DNA of 64,000 nt, from assembly GCA_963749365.1 (NCBI GenBank), contig CAVVME010000003.1, positions 1,364,001-1,428,000 on the forward strand. The letters run 5' to 3'. Below are positions 59,878 to 64,000 of this stretch, in pieces. This stretch comes from WHSW01 sp963749365. GTDB lineage: Bacteria; Actinomycetota; Thermoleophilia; Solirubrobacterales; 70-9. The position numbers and the translations under genes are program-made. The notes below the pieces were generated by a model that saw only the letters and a list, made by a program, of their open reading frames with translations, was not told the origin of the DNA and searched no databases. The stretch's first letter is position 1. Every line of letters starts with the position of its first letter.

Positions 59878-60249
59878 TCAGTCGGTGGTCGGGGTCAGGG
59901 CCACCGAGAGATGGCTCGTTTTCCGGTCGATCCGGGTCGCGCGGCCGCGGGCGCGGGCGCGCCAGCGCTTCAGCGTCGGGCCCTCGTCGACGCGGATGTC
60001 GACAATCCGCAGGTCGTCGGCGACGAGCTCGTGGTTGGCCTCCGCGTTGGCGGCGGCGGAGTCGATCAGCCGCGCCAAGTCGCGAGCTGCGCCGCGGGTC
60101 GAGTAGGCGAGCAGCGTGCGCGCGTCGATGACGGGCATCCCGCGGACCTGGTCGGCGACCAGGCGTGCCTTGCGCGGGGCGACCCGGACGAAGCGGGCCT
60201 TGGCGCGCACCACCGGGGCCTCGATCTGCTGTTCGGCTGTCCGCGCCAT
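59878..60249 (-). CDS. rplV: 50S ribosomal protein L22
   Basis: This 123-residue protein has the L22 pattern VRAKARFVRVAPRKARLVADQVRGMPVIDARTLL and the tunnel hairpin region LRIVDIRVDEGPTLKRWRARARGRATRI. The length is slightly above the usual 110 owing to a short N-terminus. Confidence 0.96.
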   Translation of the reverse strand: MARTAEQQIEAPVVRAKARFVRVAPRKARLVADQVRGMPVIDARTLLAYSTRGAARDLARLIDSAAANAEANHELVADDLRIVDIRVDEGPTLKRWRARARGRATRIDRKTSHLSVALTPTTD

Positions 60250-60252
60250 CGC

Positions 60253-60528
60253 CTAGCGCTCCGCCCGGCCACTGCCCGAATGGGCACGGAACGTGCGCGT
60301 CGGGGCGAACTCGCCGAGCTTGTGGCCGACCATCGACTCGGAGATGAAGACGGGCACGTGCTTGCGGCCGTCGTGGACGGCGATCGTGTGGCCGACCATC
60401 TCCGGGAACACGGTCGAGGTCCGCGACCAGGTCTTGATCATCTGCTTCTGGTTCTGCTCGTTCATCTGCGAGATCCGCCGCATCAGGCGCTCGTCGACGA
60501 ACGGACCCTTCTTCGTTGATCTACCCAT
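60253..60528 (-). CDS. rpsS: 30S ribosomal protein S19
   Basis: This 91-residue protein starts MGRSTKKGPFVDERLMRRISQMNEQNQKQMIKTWSRTSTVFPEMVGHTIAVHDGRKHVPV, the classic S19 sequence. It lies six bases after rplB and three before rplV. Confidence 0.97.
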   Translation of the reverse strand: MGRSTKKGPFVDERLMRRISQMNEQNQKQMIKTWSRTSTVFPEMVGHTIAVHDGRKHVPVFISESMVGHKLGEFAPTRTFRAHSGSGRAER

Positions 60529-60534
60529 GCCGCT

Positions 60535-61377
60535 CTACCTCTTCTTCTTCCCGCGTCGACGGCCGCGGACGATCAGCGCGTCGGAGCGCTTGCCCTTCTT
60601 CCGGGTTCGGTAGCCGAGCGTCGGCTTGCCCCACGGGGTGACCGGGTGGCCGCCGGGCGTCTTGTGCGCCTCGCCTCCCCCGTGGGGGTGGTCGACGGGG
60701 TTCATCGCGATCCCGCGAGTCTGGGGCCGCTTGCCCTTGTGGCGGTTGCGCCCCGCCTTGCCGATCTTGACGTTCTGGTGCTCGGAGTTCGACAGCGTGC
60801 CGACCGTCGCCCGGCAGTCGGCCCGCACCAACCGCATCTCCGACGAGGGCAGCCGCAGGGTGACCATCGGCCCCTCCTTGGCGACGACCTGGATCGCCGA
60901 GCCGGCGGAGCGGCCGAGCTTGCCGCCTTGGCCGGGGATCATCTCGACGTTGTGGACCACGGTGCCGGTCGGGATCCCCCGCAGCGGCAGCGCGTTGCCG
61001 GGCTGGATGTCGGCCCTCTCGCCCGACTCGACGGTCGCGCCGGGGCGCACGCCCTGGGGGGCGAGGATGTAGCTCTTCGCCCCGTCCGCGTAGTGCAGCA
61101 GGGCGATGTAGCAGGTCCGGTTCGGGTCGTACTCGACCGTCGCCACCTTCGCCGGTACACCGTCCTTGAGCCGCTTGAAGTCGATTTCACGGTAGCGGCG
61201 CTTCGCGCCCCCGCCGCGGTGGCGGGCCGTGACCCGCCCGCGGCCGTTGCGGCCGGCGGTCTTGCGCTTGCCCTTGGTCAACGGCTTGTGCGGCGCCGAC
61301 CCGGTCAGCTCCTCGCGCTGCTGGTAGGTCGCGAAGCGGCGCCCCGGGCTGGTCGGCTTTGTCCTTCTCATCGCCAT
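60535..61377 (-). CDS. rplB: 50S ribosomal protein L2
   Basis: ATG 61377 (MAMRRTKPTSPGRR) or ATG 61371 gives about 280 residues. The conserved C-terminal GIAMNPVDHPHGGGEAHKTPGGHPVTPWGKPT includes the His essential for peptidyl transferase centre integrity. The GRNGRGRVTARHRGGGAKRRYR N-terminal motif is also present. Confidence 0.96.
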   Translation of the reverse strand: MAMRRTKPTSPGRRFATYQQREELTGSAPHKPLTKGKRKTAGRNGRGRVTARHRGGGAKRRYREIDFKRLKDGVPAKVATVEYDPNRTCYIALLHYADGAKSYILAPQGVRPGATVESGERADIQPGNALPLRGIPTGTVVHNVEMIPGQGGKLGRSAGSAIQVVAKEGPMVTLRLPSSEMRLVRADCRATVGTLSNSEHQNVKIGKAGRNRHKGKRPQTRGIAMNPVDHPHGGGEAHKTPGGHPVTPWGKPTLGYRTRKKGKRSDALIVRGRRRGKKKR

Positions 61378-61390
61378 CAGCAAACCACGC

Positions 61391-61687
61391 CTACTCGGCC
61401 ACCGCCGCGCCCTCGAACAGCTCGATCCGGTCGCCGGGTGCGAGCTGCACGATCGCCTTCTTCCATGACCGGGTCCGACCACGGTGCAGGCCCCGCCGTT
61501 TCGGCTTCGATGGGACCTTGATCGTCCGCACCTCGGTCACACCGACCCCGAAGACCTCCTCGACCGCGGCGCGGATCTGGGTCTTGTGGGCGCGGTCGTC
61601 GACCCGAAAGGTGTACTTGCCGTCGGCCATCAGGGCATAGCTCTTCTCCGAGACGACCGGCTCGATGATCACCCGGCGAGCGTCCAT
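61391..61687 (-). CDS. rplW: 50S ribosomal protein L23
   Basis: ATG 61687 overlaps the rplD stop by one base and gives 98 residues (DARRVIIEPVVSEKSYALMADGKYTFRVDDRAHKTQIRAAVEEVFGVGV). It lies at the tunnel exit and docks trigger factor and SRP. Confidence 0.96.
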   Translation of the reverse strand: MDARRVIIEPVVSEKSYALMADGKYTFRVDDRAHKTQIRAAVEEVFGVGVTEVRTIKVPSKPKRRGLHRGRTRSWKKAIVQLAPGDRIELFEGAAVAE

Positions 61688-62328
61688 CAGCGGCTCACCT
61701 CCGCGCAGCGGTGCTCGAGCACGGCGAGCGCCTCCGGCGAGACGACCAGGGAGGCGTGACCGATCAGGTCCGCGACCCCGACCGAGCCGGCCGGGATCAC
61801 GCTGACCTCGGGCAGGTTGCGAAAGCTCTTCAGGACGCCGCCCTGGTCGGCGTCGAGGACGACGAGCGCCGGCGACTTCGCGTCCCACTTGGCCAGGCAC
61901 TCGGCCGCCTTCTTTGTCGACGGCTGCTCGAACGGCGCCGGGTCGAGGACCGCGACGCTGTCGCGGGCGGCGTGCACGGAGAGCGCCGACCGCAGCGCCC
62001 GGCGGCGGGCCTTGCGATTGACCTTGAACGTGTGCCGGCGCGGCTTCGGACCGAACGCCACCCCGCCGCCGCGACGGTGCGGGACGCTGAGCGCCCCGGC
62101 GCGGGCGCGACCGGTGCCCTTCTGCTTCCAGGCCTTGGCGGTGGTCATCGCGACCTCGCCCCGGCCGAGCGTCGACGCCGTGCCGCGGCGCCGGGCCGCG
62201 AGGTCGGCGCGTGCGGCCTCGTGCACGAGGCTCTCGTGGAACTGCTCCGAGAACAGGGCCGCGGGCAGGTCGCTCTTCGCCTGCTTGCCGAGCGTCGGGG
62301 CCTTGAGCGCTTGCTTTCGCTCAGCCAT
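61687..62328 (-). CDS. rplD: 50S ribosomal protein L4
   Basis: ATG 62328 gives 213 residues. The tunnel loop is visible in GRGEVAMTTAKAWKQKGTGRARAGALSVPHRRGGGVAFGPKPR. It overlaps the end of rplC by eight bases. Any autoregulatory role is not shown by the sequence. Confidence 0.96.
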   Translation of the reverse strand: MAERKQALKAPTLGKQAKSDLPAALFSEQFHESLVHEAARADLAARRRGTASTLGRGEVAMTTAKAWKQKGTGRARAGALSVPHRRGGGVAFGPKPRRHTFKVNRKARRRALRSALSVHAARDSVAVLDPAPFEQPSTKKAAECLAKWDAKSPALVVLDADQGGVLKSFRNLPEVSVIPAGSVGVADLIGHASLVVSPEALAVLEHRCAEVSR

Positions 62329-62938
62329 CGCTGCGAACCTCCACGGTGCCGCCCTTGGGGCCCGGGACGGCTCCCCGGAGCAAGAGCAGGTTGCGCTCCT
62401 GATCGATTTCGACCACCTCGAGCCCGCGCTCGGTGACCCGCCCGCCGCCCATGCGGCCGGGCATCTTGACGCCGCGGAAGACCCGCGCCGGGTCGGCGCT
62501 GGCGCCGATCGAGCCCGGGGCACGGACATTGTGGGAGCCGTGCGTGACCGGGCCGCGGCTGAAGTTGTGGCGCTTGATCGTGCCCTGAAACCCCTTCCCG
62601 ATCGCCGTCGCCGAGACCTTGACGCGCTGGCCGGGCTCGAACTGCTCGACGGTCAGCGACTCGCCGATCTGCGCCTCGGGCGCCTCGCCGCGAAACTCGG
62701 CGACTGCCTTCGAGGGCGGCGCGCCGGCCTTGGCGAGGTGGCCGCGCTCGGGCTTGGTCAGCTTTCGCTCCTCGGTCGGGATCCCGGCGAGCTGCACCGC
62801 CGCGTATCCGTCGCCGTCGGGGCTGCGGACCGCGGTCACGGTGTTCGGCTGCGCCTCGATCACGGTCACCGGCACGCGGGTGCCGTCCTCGGTGAAGACC
62901 TGGGTCATTCCGACTTTCTTGCCGATGATCGCGGGCAT
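62321..62938 (-). CDS. rplC: 50S ribosomal protein L3
   Basis: This 205-residue protein starts MPAIIGKKVGMTQVFTEDGTRVPVTVIEA and has the GKGFQGTIKRHNFSRGPVTHGSHNVRAPGSIGASADPARVFRG loop near the peptidyl transferase centre. The length is normal. Confidence 0.97.
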   Translation of the reverse strand: MPAIIGKKVGMTQVFTEDGTRVPVTVIEAQPNTVTAVRSPDGDGYAAVQLAGIPTEERKLTKPERGHLAKAGAPPSKAVAEFRGEAPEAQIGESLTVEQFEPGQRVKVSATAIGKGFQGTIKRHNFSRGPVTHGSHNVRAPGSIGASADPARVFRGVKMPGRMGGGRVTERGLEVVEIDQERNLLLLRGAVPGPKGGTVEVRSDG

Positions 62939-62941
62939 TGA

Positions 62942-62983
62942 AGTAGCTAGTTGCGAGGGTCGAGTGACGGGGGTCGGGTGACG
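62942..62983. repeat. Six heptamers between rplC and rpsJ
   Basis: The 46-base spacer is almost entirely six consecutive 7-base units: AGTAGCT, AGTTGCG, AGGGTCG, AGTGACG, GGGGTCG and GGTGACG. The last four also form a 14-base repeat of two units. No gene or clear promoter is present. Confidence 0.7.
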
Positions 62984-62984
62984 T

Positions 62985-63305
62985 TCAAATCTTGATCTCG
63001 ATGTCGACGCCGGCGGGGAGGGCGTCGAGGCGCTGCAGGCTGTCGATCGTCTTCGGGGTCGGCTGGTGGATGTCGATCAAGCGCTTGTGGGTGCGGATCT
63101 CGAAATGCTCGCGCGAGTCTTTGTCCTTGAACGGCGAGCGGATCACGCAGTAGATGTTGCGATCGGTCGGCAGCGGCACCGGCCCCGACACCGAGGCGCC
63201 GGTGCGGGTCGCGGTCTCGACGATCTCGCGGGCAGCCCGGTCGATGGCGTCGTGGTCGTACGCCTTCAGCCGGATCCGGATCTTGTTGGTTGCGAGTGTT
63301 GCCAT
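62985..63305 (-). CDS. rpsJ: 30S ribosomal protein S10
   Basis: This 106-residue protein starts with a short MATLATNK and the S10 core IRIRLKAYDHDAIDRAAREIVETATRTGASVSGPVPLPT. It also serves in transcription antitermination as NusE. It is the first ribosomal gene after tuf and its terminators. Confidence 0.97.
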   Translation of the reverse strand: MATLATNKIRIRLKAYDHDAIDRAAREIVETATRTGASVSGPVPLPTDRNIYCVIRSPFKDKDSREHFEIRTHKRLIDIHQPTPKTIDSLQRLDALPAGVDIEIKI

Positions 63306-63310
63306 GGTTT

Positions 63311-63326
63311 GGGTGCTGGGGTGCTG
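63311..63326. repeat. Tandem 8-bp repeat upstream of rpsJ
   Basis: GGGTGCTG occurs twice in a row, six bases upstream of the rpsJ start codon (minus strand). It resembles the heptamer runs in other spacers but has an 8-base period. Confidence 0.4.
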
Positions 63327-63345
63327 GTTCCTTTGGGCGCAAAAC

Positions 63346-63375
63346 GGGCGCCGCCCCGTCGGTGGGGCGCCGCCC
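63346..63375 (-). terminator. Hairpin with T run after tuf (second)
   Basis: Arms 63346-63357 and 63364-63375 pair at 11 of 12 positions with a six-base loop. On the minus strand the stem is followed by GTTTT. This suits an intrinsic terminator backing up the first hairpin and separating tuf from rpsJ transcription. Confidence 0.6.
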
Positions 63376-63401
63376 TGGTCGTATCCGTTACTGCAAACGA
63401 A

Positions 63402-63423
63402 GAGCCGGCCCGTGAGCCGGCTC
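63402..63423 (-). terminator. Hairpin directly after tuf (first)
   Basis: Perfect 8-base arms GAGCCGGC (63402-63409) and GCCGGCTC (63416-63423) lie nine bases past the tuf stop. On the minus strand TTCGTTT follows. It is a likely intrinsic terminator or mRNA 3'-end stabiliser. Confidence 0.6.
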
Positions 63424-63431
63424 CGTGGGCC

Positions 63432-64000
63432 TTACTCGAGGATCTCGGTGACGACCCCCGAGCCGACGGTGCGACCGCCCTCGCGGATCGCGAACCGCAG
63501 GCCCTGGTCCATGGCGATCGGGTTGATCAACTCGATCGTCATCTCGACGTTGTCACCGGGCATCACCATCTCCGTTCCCTCGGGGAGGTTGGCGACGCCG
63601 GTCACGTCCGTGGTCCGGAAGTAGAACTGCGGGCGGTAGCCCGAGAAGAACGGGGTGTGACGGCCGCCCTCCTCCTTCTTCAGGCAGTAAACCTCGGACT
63701 TGAACTTGGTGTGCGGGGTGATCGACCCCGGCTTCGCCAGCACCTGCCCGCGCTCGATCTCCTCGCGCTTGGTGCCGCGGAGCAGGCAGCCCGCGTTGTC
63801 GCCGGCCTGCCCCTGGTCGAGGTCCTTATGGAACATCTGCACCCCGGTGACCACCGTCTTCGTGGTCTCGCGGATGCCGACGATCTCGACCTCGTCGCCG
63901 GTGTTGACGATCCCCTGCTCGATCCGGCCGGTCGCCACCGTGCCCCGACCGGTGATCGTCATGATGTCCTCGACCGGCATCAGGAATGGCTTGTCGAGAT
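63432..64000 (-). CDS. tuf: Elongation factor Tu (partial, C-terminal half)
   Basis: The frame is open to the window edge and ends at 63432. It shows the EF-Tu domain 2 (FLMPVEDIMTITGRGTVATGRIEQGIVNTGDEVEIVG) and domain 3 (GSITPHTKFKSEVYCLKKEEGGRHTPFFSGYRPQFYFRTTDVTG), ending in GSGVVTEILE. The GTPase domain lies beyond base 64000. It delivers aminoacyl-tRNA to the ribosome. Confidence 0.97.
   Translation of the reverse strand, partial: LDKPFLMPVEDIMTITGRGTVATGRIEQGIVNTGDEVEIVGIRETTKTVVTGVQMFHKDLDQGQAGDNAGCLLRGTKREEIERGQVLAKPGSITPHTKFKSEVYCLKKEEGGRHTPFFSGYRPQFYFRTTDVTGVANLPEGTEMVMPGDNVEMTIELINPIAMDQGLRFAIREGGRTVGSGVVTEILE

Noticed and set aside
48000..63000. Many long plus-strand frames opposite the ribosomal genes
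   Set aside because: They are antisense shadows caused by high GC and third-position bias; they are Arg/Ser/Pro-rich, lack family features and ribosome binding sites, and lie wholly opposite well-identified genes.

Overview
The window is very GC-rich and compact. It most likely comes from an actinobacterium, probably Thermoleophilia/Solirubrobacterales. The grounds are an inference from the zinc-type S14, the gene order rpsM-rpmJ-map-adk-secY, the actinobacterial LexA box, a group 1h-type [NiFe] hydrogenase operon and several small families (SnoaL-like, DUF6084, DUF5947, DUF6457) typical of that lineage. No rRNA, CRISPR array or insertion sequence was seen. One tRNA (Pro, anticodon CGG) is present.

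1-10,726 (minus strand) is one tightly overlapping operon for a high-affinity, H2-scavenging [NiFe] hydrogenase. In order of transcription it runs hypC, a second HypC-like chaperone, hypD, hypE, small subunit, large subunit, a NifU/Rieske-like protein, three conserved proteins of unknown role (DUF5947, DUF6084 and a 396-residue protein), the maturation protease, hypA and hypB (cut by the window edge). 10,727-14,475 holds a PadR regulator, an epimerase, a membrane protein, and a MocA/XdhC set for molybdenum hydroxylase maturation.

14,564-31,973 is rich in molybdenum functions: moaA, modABC with a HTH-TOBE regulator, a DMSO-reductase-family oxidoreductase, mobA, moeA, a single-chain MoaD-MoaE-MoaC fusion and mogA. 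They are interspersed with a frameshifted secreted protein, SnoaL and SRPBCC proteins, a DMT transporter, a P450 and small unknown proteins. A 0.7-kb mini-island (a DHFR-like gene between a tRNA-Pro and a copy of the tRNA 3' end) sits at 31,984-32,764. 32,847-43,483 is ordinary housekeeping and envelope content: a TVP38-type membrane protein, a DsbA-like protein, NIF3, a 60-residue small protein behind a strong promoter, acyl-CoA ligase, sulfatase, patatin, DacB, and dinB with a perfect SOS box on its start codon.

43,518-64,000 (minus strand) is the S10-spc-alpha ribosomal protein operon (tuf at the edge, rpsJ to rplQ), continuing into truA, surE and ligA. It has two unusual traits. S17, L5, S3 and S5 carry long low-complexity extensions. 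Several intergenic spacers and two of the extensions contain tandem 7-bp repeats with different units but the same period.
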